The notes below the pieces were generated by a model. That model worked only from the letters and a program-made list of their open reading frames with translations. It was not told the DNA's origin and searched no databases. This document shows, piece after piece, positions 1 through 6,627 of a stretch of DNA of 32,223 nucleotides. Source of the DNA: an uncultured Clostridia bacterium (lineage in GTDB: Bacteria; Bacillota; Clostridia; Christensenellales; Borkfalkiaceae); contig CANQJF010000023.1 of NCBI GenBank assembly GCA_947624225.1, positions 1 to 32,223 on the forward strand, read 5' to 3'. How positions within the stretch are numbered: position 1 is the stretch's first letter; every line of letters starts with the position of its first letter. Both the position numbers and the translations under genes were made by a program.

Positions 1-244
1 AATTCACAAAAATCGACGCTTTTTGTCTTACCTTGCAAATTCGTATTAACCTTGAATTTCTGTCTCGCGGCGCTCTCGCACCGCGTTCTAAGAATTCTGA
101 TTGCCTTACGTCTCGTTTCATCCTCCCATCCTCTTTTGAGAATGTTAAGGACTACTCCGTTCTTGCTATGCAGTTGTCAATTTGCAGAAGATCTGCAAAA
201 GCAGACCGCTGAACCGTGCGAAAGCATATGCCCCGCGAGACAGC
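1..244 (-). other. Structured leader leaving the window, possibly of an rRNA operon
   Basis: This is the stretch transcribed from the promoter at 251-279 toward position 1. It folds well locally: TTTGCAGA/TCTGCAAA at about 181-199, and an 8-bp stem closed by a GAGA tetraloop at about 66-85. Near 160-180 the minus strand reads TTGACAACTGCATAG and then CAAGAACG, a spacing that recalls the boxA region of Firmicutes rRNA leaders (from memory). A 40-codon open frame also starts at an ATG at 121-119, preceded by AGAGG and GGGAGG, and runs off the window. It is Arg-rich and I do not recognise it. The RNA-like structure makes a leader more likely than a gene. No 16S sequence is visible, so the rRNA idea is inference. 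Confidence 0.3.
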
Positions 245-250
245 TTACTT

Positions 251-279
251 ATGATAACACTTGCAGGATGATTCGTCAA
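251..279 (-). promoter_or_regulatory. Strong sigma-A promoter pointing out of the window
   Basis: The minus strand reads TTGACG, 17 bp, TATCAT, with a TG one base before the -10 box (extended -10). The expected start is near 244. It lies downstream of the GLUG lipoprotein gene and fires away from it, so it serves something beyond position 1. Confidence 0.55.
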
Positions 280-395
280 GCATTTTTCGAAGATTTTTGC
301 GGATTTTTTTCGGAAATTTATGAAAATTTTCCCTATTCCTATATTTATTACGCGCGCCCGCACCCCGCCACAAGATGTGGGCGGGACGGAGCGTT

Positions 396-1514
396 TCATC
401 CCCGGTAACTTCCGGCGACGGCAAGGTATTCTTCATACGAAACGAGTTCGGGATGGAGCTTTCCCTTGCGCCAAAGTGTGTTGTCTTTCCATTGGTCGGT
501 ATCAAGAAGAGCATTGGCACGGTCCATTATTTTCGAATCAAAGTACCGCGATGTTTCATCCGTCCCCTTGACCTCTTCCTTGTAATAGAGCGGCATATCG
601 GCAGAATTGCCGTTAAAGCAGATCCCATAGCTTACACGGCACCCGCCGGAAGTCTGATATGTGATGGCGCCTCTGCATGAGGGAAAAGAAATTTCGCTGA
701 ACACATTGGAGACCGTGCCGCTTGAATGATCGCACAGGATTCCCCCAACACGGTTAGTATACTCCCATGAACCTGCGATATAAGACCAGCAGGCGTCTAC
801 AAAACCGCCCGCCATGCTACCGATCAGTCCGCCCACCATGCTATCTGTACCCCTTTCTTTTAGAGTGACATCATTTGCACTGCAATAGCGTACGGTGGAG
901 GCAGAGGCGATCACCCCTGCAAATCCGCCGCAAGTCCCCTGCCAAAAATTGATATTGACGCGCTCTGTATGGCAATTTTCCACATGCGCACCCATCTTGA
1001 TATAGGCGGCAAACGATCCGACCCCATCCCAGCCCAAGTTCTGATAAATTTGCGAATCGCTGAAATTCAAGTTTATGACGGTCCCACCGCTAATCACGCC
1101 GAAAAGTCCCGCGATCTTGTTCTTGCAGGAGACATATGCACTATGGATCCGATGGCCTTTCCCGTCCAGTGTTCCCGTAAAGGGGGTTACGCTATCCCCT
1201 ATCGGGATCAGGTTTTTTTGACCCCCCATGTTGAGATCGGCGGAGAGCTCAAAGCAAGAGGAAAGATGACTGTTTATATTCAACCATTGATAAGGTTGCG
1301 AGATGATAAAAGGATCGTTTTCGGTGCCGCTACCGGAGGCAAACTCCGGCTTGGCGACAGGATTTTCGGTCTGCCCGCCATTTCCACTCCCATTGCCATT
1401 CCCATTGCTATTGCCGCCCGGCACGTAACCTGTTATACAGCCGCAAAGCGCGACAACAACAAAAATACATACCATGATCACAAGAAGAAAATAGTTTCCG
1501 ATTTTTCGTTTCAT
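396..1514 (-). CDS. GLUG-repeat lipoprotein, putative surface protein
   Basis: This 372-residue protein starts with a lipoprotein signal peptide (basic start, hydrophobic core, lipobox LCG before Cys) and should be anchored on the outer face of the membrane. A flexible Gly/Asn linker (around residues 33-48) follows. The rest has imperfect GLUG-type repeats, a beta-helix repeat of surface proteins, seen as GLFGVISGGTV, GGFAGVIASASTV, GGLIGSMAGG and GGILCDHSSGTV, each followed by a short strand. The part ahead of them (ADLNMGG, PIGDSVTPFTGTLDGKGH) is the usual lead-in of this family. The start is supported by AGAGGTG six bases upstream and a consensus promoter at 1541-1569. Ligand and function are unknown. 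The divergent Xre gene and the shared operator suggest repression by that neighbour. Confidence 0.8.
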   Translation of the reverse strand: MKRKIGNYFLLVIMVCIFVVVALCGCITGYVPGGNSNGNGNGSGNGGQTENPVAKPEFASGSGTENDPFIISQPYQWLNINSHLSSCFELSADLNMGGQKNLIPIGDSVTPFTGTLDGKGHRIHSAYVSCKNKIAGLFGVISGGTVINLNFSDSQIYQNLGWDGVGSFAAYIKMGAHVENCHTERVNINFWQGTCGGFAGVIASASTVRYCSANDVTLKERGTDSMVGGLIGSMAGGFVDACWSYIAGSWEYTNRVGGILCDHSSGTVSNVFSEISFPSCRGAITYQTSGGCRVSYGICFNGNSADMPLYYKEEVKGTDETSRYFDSKIMDRANALLDTDQWKDNTLWRKGKLHPELVSYEEYLAVAGSYRG

Positions 1515-1540
1515 AAGACACCTCTGTATGTTTTTTCCTC

Positions 1541-1569
1541 ATTTTATCACAATATGAGATAATTGTCAA
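1541..1569 (-). promoter_or_regulatory. Promoter of the GLUG lipoprotein gene
   Basis: The minus strand has TTGACA (1569-1564), exactly 17 bp, and TAAAAT (1546-1541). The -35 box and half of the spacer lie inside the palindrome at 1555-1576, so a bound repressor would block RNA polymerase. Confidence 0.8.
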
Positions 1570-1585
1570 TATCTCAGCATGAGAT
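1555..1585. promoter_or_regulatory. Double-palindrome operator between the lipoprotein and xre genes
   Basis: Three half sites alternate in orientation: TGAGATA (1555-1561), TATCTCA (1570-1576) and TGAGAT (1580-1585). The first pair forms an inverted repeat with 8 bases between arms and covers the -35 region of the lipoprotein promoter. The second pair (ATCTCA, 3 bases, TGAGAT) lies just upstream of the putative -10 of xre. This is a typical design for an autoregulated Xre-family repressor. That the adjacent Xre protein binds here is inferred from position. Confidence 0.7.
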
Positions 1586-1594
1586 TTTTATACT
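1563..1594 (+). promoter_or_regulatory. Tentative promoter of the xre gene
   Basis: TATACT at 1589-1594 is a good -10 box and ends 7 nt before the ATG at 1602. The only -35-like sequence is TTGTCA at 1563-1568, giving a long 20-bp spacing, so the promoter may be weak or activator-dependent. It overlaps the operator. Confidence 0.4.
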
Positions 1595-1601
1595 TTATGA
1601 T

Positions 1602-1826
1602 ATGGGTATTTCCGAAAGATTAAGAGAATTGCGCACGGGAAGAGGCCTCACACAGCGGTCGCTTGCCGAAATTTTAAATGTCAAACAAAATACCTACTCG
1701 CAATACGAAACGGAGCAGCGACAAATCCCCATCGAGGTTTTGATTACCCTCGCGAAATTTTACGACGTCTCAACCGACTATATTTTGGGACTTACCGAAA
1801 TCGAAGATCCCTATCCAAGACAGTAA
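1602..1826 (+). CDS. Xre/Cro-family HTH transcriptional regulator
   Basis: This 74-residue protein is a single helix-turn-helix domain of the Cro/C1 (HTH_3) type. Residues 4-60 carry the family pattern: LRELRTGRGLTQRSLAEIL, then VKQNTYSQYE for the recognition helix, then LAKFYDVSTDYILGL. There is no sensing or dimerisation domain, so it resembles small phage-type or plasmid-type repressors. An in-frame TTG at 1563 would add 13 residues, but that segment contains operator DNA. ATG at 1602 fits the family start. No Shine-Dalgarno sequence precedes it, and the -10 box ends 7 nt upstream, suggesting a leaderless mRNA. The gene is divergent from the GLUG lipoprotein, with which it shares an operator, and probably represses that gene and itself. 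Confidence 0.9.
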   Translation: MGISERLRELRTGRGLTQRSLAEILNVKQNTYSQYETEQRQIPIEVLITLAKFYDVSTDYILGLTEIEDPYPRQ

Positions 1827-1862
1827 AGGCAAAATTCCAAAGATCGGAATTTTGCCTTTTTT
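1825..1862 (+). terminator. Intrinsic terminator of the xre gene
   Basis: A 14-bp perfect stem (AAAGGCAAAATTCC with GGAATTTTGCCTTT) overlaps the stop codon and ends in a T run. Confidence 0.9.
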
Positions 1863-2020
1863 ATGACATTAGAGCGACACGCACGGTACCATGTCCGCAT
1901 TCATAAGAAAGCAAAGTGTTCATACCCCTGTACCATTCGACACGGAAAGGGGTTTTCATAGGGAATGCGTGCGGGGTTTTCACTTCCGCCGAAGTTAATT
2001 GTCTTTGATACGGACTGAAA

Positions 2021-2061
2021 AAATGGCAAGAAAAAAGCGAAACTCTTTCAAAGAATTTCGC
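2021..2061 (-). terminator. Intrinsic terminator of the LRR gene, first of two near-identical copies
   Basis: On the minus strand GCGAAATTCTT pairs with AAGAGTTTCGC (one G-T pair) around a TGA loop, then TTTTTT. The whole 41-base block matches 4346-4386 at 38 positions, so the terminators on both sides of the LRR gene are copies of each other. Confidence 0.75.
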
Positions 2062-2124
2062 ATGTCGTAAAATTTTGGTATGGGTTAGGACAGTCGAGGG
2101 ACTACCGAGGACTATTTTTGAACA

Positions 2125-2153
2125 CGGCGCGGCGCCTTTTTGGCGCCGCGCCG
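2125..2153. repeat. 12-bp GC palindrome with T5 loop
   Basis: CGGCGCGGCGCC and GGCGCCGCGCCG form a perfect inverted repeat around TTTTT, about 25 bp past the stop codon of the LRR gene. No U run follows on either strand, so it is more likely an mRNA 3' end-stabilising hairpin upstream of the true terminator than a terminator itself. Confidence 0.7.
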
Positions 2154-2176
2154 CACTTGCTTTTGCGCTGCTTCCT

Positions 2177-4318
2177 TTATTTTCGGGTCACTGTGCCGTC
2201 TTTGGCCACTGTGCCGTCCGTGCAGGTGACGGTGTAGTCGCCCGACCCGTCATCCCAATTGCTTCCTTTCTCGACGTTCTGCCACGCATCGACCGTGCCA
2301 TGATATACGATGTTTGTAAGTTTGCCGCAACCGTCGAATGCAAAACTTCCGATAGAGGTCACGCCGCTTCCAATCGTGATGCCCGTCAACCCGTCGCAAC
2401 CCGAGAACGCCCCGGGTCCAATCTCGGTCACACTGTCGGGGATCGTGACGTCTCCCTTGATTGCCCTGGGAATGCAAATGATTGCCGTTTTATCCTTGTT
2501 GTAGAGGATGCCGTCTTGACTGCTGTATGCGGGATTGGCCTCGTTGACCTCGATTTTTTCAAGGCCGGCGCAACTCGCGAACACCTCGTCTCCAATCGAC
2601 GTCACGCCGCTTCCCATCCGCACGTCCGTCAGCGCGTCGCAACCTCTGAACGCTCCGTTTTCGATGGCGGTCACGCCGTTGCCTATCGTGATGCTCGTCA
2701 GCCCGCTGCAATTGCAGAAAGCCCCCCATCCGATGGAGGTCACACCGTCGGGGACGGTGATGCCCGTAAGGCCTGCACACCCGTAAAACGCATACCGCCC
2801 GATGGAGGTCATGCCGGCGGGGAGCGTGATACCCGTCAATCCACCGCAACCGTCGAACGCCTCGTCGCCGATCACCGTCACGCCGCTGCCCATCGTGAGG
2901 TCCGTCAGACCGCTGCATTCCTCGAACGCATAATCCCCAATCGAAGTCACGCTGTCGGGGATCGCGATGCTTGTCAGCCCGCTGCAATGGCGGAATGCAG
3001 AGTTTCCAATCGAGGTCACGCTGCCATCGGCGGGGATCTTGCTTGTTTTGCATCCGGCGATCAAAGTCTTGGATTGCGTTTCGATCAAGCAATTTTCTTG
3101 GCTATGATAAACGAGATTTCCGTCCTTTACGGCGATGCCCGTCAGCCCGTCGCAATAAGCGAACGCACAATCTCCGATGGAAGTCACGCCTTGGGGAATG
3201 ATCACGCCCGCCAGCGCGCTGCAACTCTCGAATGCGGAACTGCCGATTGAGGTCACGCCGGCTCCGAGCAGCACACTCGTCAGCCCGCCGCATTGATAGA
3301 ACGCCTCGTCCCCGATCAAAGTCACGCTGTCGGGAATTATGACGGCCTCGATCCCTTCACGTTCACGGAACGCGCTCTCGCCGATGCCAACGACGGGCAA
3401 TCCAAGGTGGGTCGAGGGGATATCGATGACGGTGTAAGGACAATCTTTGCTTCCCGAGACGATGTATCCGCTCTTGTCCGCATTGTGTGTAAAGGTGAGA
3501 TTTTCCGCGAGAATATGCTGATTGCAGACAGAACAGACGGCCTGTCCGTTTTCCAATTTCGTGGCGTGAACTTCAAGAGGCGTCTCTTTCCGCTCTCCAA
3601 CTTCTCCGCAGACGCAACGGCGGACCAATGTCCCGGGCGCGGTGCAGGTCGCAGGCGTTTCCGTCTCCCAATCTCCGTATTCATGCGTATGATGGATCAC
3701 TTTTTTGATATAGAGTCGCCCGACGTCCATCAAGCGAATTTGAATTTGGCCATATGTAAGTGTGCCCTCGAAGAGCGTGACCGTTTCATCCGAGACGGAT
3801 CGGTTCAACGCAAGATGCGTTCCGTCCAACAAGAAATCGCCCGTCTCTCCCGTTTCATCCCTCCATGTTCTGCCATTCAGGATGAGGAATTCCTCCTCGG
3901 ATAGAGTATCGCCCGTGACGAGATAATAGGTGCCGTCGGTCGAATGCAGCCAAAGGAAATAGCCGCCCACGGCAGCTAAGGCCAAAAGCAACACCAACAG
4001 CAGGGATACGATGGCAACTTTCGCCTTGCTGCGCTTTTTGGGCGATCCATTGCCCGCTCTCCTCCCATTTGGTCTGCGCCGCAATTGCCCGTTTTCGTCC
4101 CGATAAAACCTCGACGACCGTGAGCGATTGCGATATTTCGGATGATATCTGCGCGGCACATAGGTGGGCGGTGGGAGCTGTGCACCGCAATCATGGCAGT
4201 TCCGCGATTTCACGCTGTTCAGGGCATTGCATTCCGGACAATGGACACCGCTGGACATGCCGCATCTCGGACAGCGCGGTCCCTCATAGAAGATGTTGCA
4301 CTTTTTACATCTGTACAT
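2177..4318 (-). CDS. Zinc-ribbon, transmembrane, BspA-like leucine-rich-repeat protein
   Basis: This 713-residue protein has four parts. Residues 4-44 carry four CxxC pairs (4/7, 16/19, 27/30, 41/44), a double zinc ribbon. After an Arg-rich segment comes one transmembrane helix (about 100-122). An outer region follows with a Cys-containing HEYGDWETETPATCT segment common in Clostridial surface proteins. The C-terminal half has about 13 BspA-type (LRR_5) repeats of 23 residues such as PDSVTSIGDYAFEECSGLT, interrupted twice by longer inserts. With no signal peptide and the basic stretch before the helix, the ribbons should lie inside the cell and the repeats outside. I chose the ATG at 4318 because the zinc ribbon begins there and a promoter -10 ends 7 nt upstream. 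There is no ribosome binding site. Surface binding is likely, but the ligand is unknown. Confidence 0.85.
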   Translation of the reverse strand: MYRCKKCNIFYEGPRCPRCGMSSGVHCPECNALNSVKSRNCHDCGAQLPPPTYVPRRYHPKYRNRSRSSRFYRDENGQLRRRPNGRRAGNGSPKKRSKAKVAIVSLLLVLLLALAAVGGYFLWLHSTDGTYYLVTGDTLSEEEFLILNGRTWRDETGETGDFLLDGTHLALNRSVSDETVTLFEGTLTYGQIQIRLMDVGRLYIKKVIHHTHEYGDWETETPATCTAPGTLVRRCVCGEVGERKETPLEVHATKLENGQAVCSVCNQHILAENLTFTHNADKSGYIVSGSKDCPYTVIDIPSTHLGLPVVGIGESAFREREGIEAVIIPDSVTLIGDEAFYQCGGLTSVLLGAGVTSIGSSAFESCSALAGVIIPQGVTSIGDCAFAYCDGLTGIAVKDGNLVYHSQENCLIETQSKTLIAGCKTSKIPADGSVTSIGNSAFRHCSGLTSIAIPDSVTSIGDYAFEECSGLTDLTMGSGVTVIGDEAFDGCGGLTGITLPAGMTSIGRYAFYGCAGLTGITVPDGVTSIGWGAFCNCSGLTSITIGNGVTAIENGAFRGCDALTDVRMGSGVTSIGDEVFASCAGLEKIEVNEANPAYSSQDGILYNKDKTAIICIPRAIKGDVTIPDSVTEIGPGAFSGCDGLTGITIGSGVTSIGSFAFDGCGKLTNIVYHGTVDAWQNVEKGSNWDDGSGDYTVTCTDGTVAKDGTVTRK
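2190..3340 (-). repeat. Degenerate 69-bp tandem repeats encoding the LRR array
   Basis: The 23-residue protein repeats appear in DNA as imperfect 69-bp units with a recurring core around GTCACGCCG and CCGCTGCAA. They produce long open frames on the opposite strand, which should not be called as genes. Such arrays can change length by recombination. Confidence 0.75.
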
Positions 4319-4325
4319 AAAAAAC

Positions 4326-4354
4326 ATTATAGCATAATTCGGGCGAAATGGCAA
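4326..4354 (-). promoter_or_regulatory. Promoter of the LRR gene, predicted leaderless start
   Basis: The minus strand has TTGCCA (4354-4349), 17 bp, and TATAAT (4331-4326), with TGC making an extended -10. Seven bases later comes the ATG at 4318. The -35 box directly follows the T run of the MATE terminator, so the two signals are fused. Confidence 0.75.
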
Positions 4355-4386
4355 GAAAAAAGCAAAACTCTTTGCAAGAATTTCGC
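4346..4386 (-). terminator. Intrinsic terminator of the MATE gene, second near-identical copy
   Basis: On the minus strand GCGAAATTCT pairs with AGAGTTTTGC (two G-T pairs), followed by TTTTTT. It lies about 50 bp past the MATE stop codon. It differs from 2021-2061 at three of 41 bases. Confidence 0.75.
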
Positions 4387-4433
4387 TTGGAGGCAGGAGT
4401 GCGAGCCTCTCTACTGTTTAACGGTACTTTTGT

Positions 4434-5894
4434 TTAACGGCGCTTTGCGGCCTGTGCGGGTCGGGGCACGAGGGGCGAACATGGGACCTGCCGAGGCTGC
4501 TTTGCTCCTTGCATGGGCCCGACTTTTTTGCGGTAGGCAAATTTCAACAGCAGGGCGGAGACCAAGGCGGTCGCAAATTCCGTGATCGGGAATGCCCACC
4601 AGACCAGCGCGGCGGCATTGTCCGAGAGCGTGAAGAGATACGCGATAGGAAGCACCAACAGGCACAGCCGCAAGAGAGAGATGAGCAGAGGGAACAGTGC
4701 ATAGCGGAACGCCTGCAAAACGCCCTGCACGGCAATGCTGAACGCCATAAAGAGATAGCCGATGCTTGCAATGCGGATCGCCGCGGTCACGGTGGCTTGA
4801 ATGGCGCCGCTACCCTCGCCGCTCGCCATTCCGAACAGCGCGGAGAGCGGAACGGCAAGGCACTCGAACAGCACCGCGATCACGCCGGCGACGATCAACG
4901 AATCGATGATCCCGAACTTGATGCAATCTTTCACGCGCTCTCTGTTTTGACGGCCGTAATTATAGGACAGCACCGAGATAATCGTATTGGATAGCCCGAA
5001 AGCGGCAAACAGCGCGAACTGCATGACCTTGTAGTAGATCCCAAAGCTGCCCTGCAACAGCGCGGCGGTCTCCTGCACCTTGATCGTGCCGAGAATGCTT
5101 GTCATCCCGAGCATCATCACCGAGAGCAAGCCCTGCATCAAGGCGGCGGAAATGCCGATCTTATAGATCCCCTTGATGACCGACCAACGCGGAACGAGCG
5201 CCTTTAAGGTGTTTTTGAGTTCCCTGTTCGCGAGGTAATGGAAGAGCATCGCCACGGCGAGGGAAAGGATCTGCCCGATCACCGTCGCCCATGCCGCGCC
5301 GTCGATCCCCATTTGGCACGGGTAGATAAAGACGTAATCGAGCACGATATTGGTCACGGCGCCCGATACCTGCGAGATGGTGGAAAAGAGCGTTTTGCCC
5401 GTGCTCTGCAAAAAGCGCTCATAGACGGTGAAGCCGATTGCCCCGAACGAAAAACAGCAACAGATCTTCAAATAGCTTGCGCCCATGGCGGCGGCCTGTG
5501 CATTCCCGCCCGCCTGCATGGAGATAAACCAATCGCAACCGAATAACCCGAACATGAGAAAAACGGCATAGATACAGACGCTGAGGAAGATGCTGTTGCC
5601 GACAGTACGCGTCGCGCCCTCGACGTCCTTTTCCCCCAACTCTTTGGAGAGCAGGGCGTTGATGCCCACACCCGTGCCAACGCCGATGGCAATGATCAGA
5701 AGCTGCACGGGAAAGGCATACGTAAGGGCAAGGTTGCCCGCGATGCCGTCCGGGCCCATGTTGATCACGAACGCCGTGTCCACAATATTATAGACCGACT
5801 GCAAGATCATTGAAACGATCATCGGCAAGCCCATGATCCAAATGAGTTTGTGCATGGGGGTCGTCCCCATTTTGTTCTGCTTGATTTCTTCCAT
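4434..5894 (-). CDS. MATE-family multidrug/cation antiporter
   Basis: This 486-residue integral membrane protein has about 12 hydrophobic segments in two homologous halves. It starts with the family pattern MHKLIWIMGLPMIVSMILQSVYNIVDTAFV and has QVSGAVTNIVLDYVFIY in the first half, as in NorM/MepA-like exporters. MATE proteins expel organic cations and drugs using Na+ or H+ gradients. The C-terminal tail, after about residue 455, is Pro/Arg-rich and unlike the usual family end, and may reflect an altered stop position. The start at 5894 has AGGAGTG upstream. The gene has its own promoter (5973-6001) and a terminator-like hairpin in the leader, so expression may be controlled by attenuation. 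Its substrate cannot be read from sequence. Confidence 0.9.
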   Translation of the reverse strand: MEEIKQNKMGTTPMHKLIWIMGLPMIVSMILQSVYNIVDTAFVINMGPDGIAGNLALTYAFPVQLLIIAIGVGTGVGINALLSKELGEKDVEGATRTVGNSIFLSVCIYAVFLMFGLFGCDWFISMQAGGNAQAAAMGASYLKICCCFSFGAIGFTVYERFLQSTGKTLFSTISQVSGAVTNIVLDYVFIYPCQMGIDGAAWATVIGQILSLAVAMLFHYLANRELKNTLKALVPRWSVIKGIYKIGISAALMQGLLSVMMLGMTSILGTIKVQETAALLQGSFGIYYKVMQFALFAAFGLSNTIISVLSYNYGRQNRERVKDCIKFGIIDSLIVAGVIAVLFECLAVPLSALFGMASGEGSGAIQATVTAAIRIASIGYLFMAFSIAVQGVLQAFRYALFPLLISLLRLCLLVLPIAYLFTLSDNAAALVWWAFPITEFATALVSALLLKFAYRKKVGPMQGAKQPRQVPCSPLVPRPAQAAKRR

Positions 5895-5907
5895 GTTTCA
5901 CTCCTAT

Positions 5908-5947
5908 AAAAAAATAAGTGCGCAAGTCCAAAGCCGGACTTACGCAC
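5908..5947 (-). promoter_or_regulatory. Terminator-like hairpin in the MATE leader (putative attenuator)
   Basis: The minus strand transcript contains a 12-bp stem, GTGCGTAAGTCC with GGACTTGCGCAC (one G-T pair), a 6-base loop and then TTATTTTTTT. It lies after the promoter and only a few bases before the AGGAG ribosome binding site. A weaker upstream pairing (GCAC with GTGC near 5945-5960) would compete with its 5' arm and could act as an antiterminator. Confidence 0.65.
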
Positions 5948-5972
5948 GAAATAGTGCCACTCACTTACGATC

Positions 5973-6001
5973 AGTATATCATTTTTCGGGAAAAAATGCA
6001 A
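5973..6001 (-). promoter_or_regulatory. Promoter of the MATE gene
   Basis: The minus strand has TTGCAT, 17 bp, TATACT, with TGA before the -10 box (extended -10). The predicted start near 5966 gives a leader of about 70 nt containing the hairpin at 5908-5947. Confidence 0.6.
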
Positions 6002-6124
6002 CCGATTTTTCCCCGAAAATTTTCAAAAAAAGATTGCGGATGTCTGAGATATCTGCAGATTCGCTCCCATCTCTCCCCTCATCCGGGCGGGCTTTTGCTT
6101 GTTGGCTCACGGCGGCGGAAGCGC

Positions 6125-6322
6125 TCAATGGCAGCCGCTGCACTCCGAGCATTTGCCGTTGCATTTTTTGGGCGGTTTGCCCGTGGAAGAATACATCTCC
6201 CCCGACCAGACGCGCTCGCTCTCACCCCCACACTTCGGACATGGTACCCCTTGATCGTGTCTCTTGACGAGTTCTTCGAACTCAAACCCGCATTTTTTGC
6301 ACCGATATGATAAAATGGGCAT
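6125..6322 (-). CDS. FmdB-family zinc ribbon protein
   Basis: This 65-residue protein begins MPILSYRCKKCGFEFEEL, the signature of the FmdB/CxxC_CXXC_SSSS family. C8, C11, C28 and C31 form the zinc site, and a Cys/Gly-rich tail (residues 53-65) is also typical. FmdB proteins are annotated as putative regulators from an old link with formamidase genes, but their real role is unknown. I chose the ATG at 6322 instead of a longer frame from 6379, because it has GGAGG 8 bases upstream and a promoter just before it. It is probably monocistronic, because the MATE gene downstream has its own promoter. Confidence 0.85.
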   Translation of the reverse strand: MPILSYRCKKCGFEFEELVKRHDQGVPCPKCGGESERVWSGEMYSSTGKPPKKCNGKCSECSGCH

Positions 6323-6350
6323 GGCTCCGCCTCCGCGCTTTGTCATGTCC

Positions 6351-6379
6351 ATTATACTCCGCGCCGCGCAAAATGGCAA
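6351..6379 (-). promoter_or_regulatory. Promoter of the fmdB-like gene
   Basis: The minus strand has TTGCCA, 17 bp, TATAAT. The start near 6344 leaves a leader of about 22 nt with a GGAGG site. Confidence 0.75.
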
Positions 6380-6474
6380 GTGTTTTCAAAGCAAAACCGC
6401 AGGACGCTGAGAGGTTTGTGGGCTTCTCAGACCGTCTTACCAAGGGCGCACAGCACACAACAAGGTGTTCTAAT

Positions 6475-6597
6475 TGTCATTTCGAGTGCAATCGAGAAAT
6501 CTCTACCTTATTTTCGTTCTGCCACGCTTGGTCGCAGTAAGATTTCTCGCAGACGAGCAGTGCGTTGAAAATCGTGCCCCGTCGGCTCGAAATGACA
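6475..6597. repeat. Palindromic MITE-like repeat, copy 1
   Basis: The element is bounded by a perfect 12-bp inverted repeat, TGTCATTTCGAG and CTCGAAATGACA. Inside, GAGAAATCT and AGATTTCTC are again complementary, so the 123 bp can fold into a long hairpin. The segment from GAGAAATCTCTACCTTAT to the right end matches, inverted, the element at 21118. It has no coding capacity and is probably a non-autonomous mobile repeat. It lies just downstream of the M1 peptidase gene. Confidence 0.75.
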
Positions 6598-6627
6598 GCG
6601 GCCCCCTTGCGCTTTACCCCTTGCGTT

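Larger units (their letters stand above)
1863..2176. other. Intergenic stretch without a convincing gene
   Basis: This gap lies between the xre terminator and the end of the LRR gene. It holds the minus-strand terminator at 2021-2061 and the GC palindrome at 2125-2153. On the minus strand, about 1870-2035 is open in two frames, but neither has a start with a ribosome binding site or a recognisable product. Confidence 0.5.

Noticed and set aside
52-408. Plus-strand frame near the left edge
   Set aside because: Starts with a TTG without a ribosome binding site and overlaps a strong promoter of the other strand.
2075-3250. Long plus-strand open frame opposite the LRR gene
   Set aside because: It is created by the 69-bp repeat units on the other strand and has no promoter or ribosome binding site.
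5819-6001. 60-codon frame through the MATE leader as a leader peptide
   Set aside because: Its ATG overlaps the -35 box and is upstream of the predicted transcription start.
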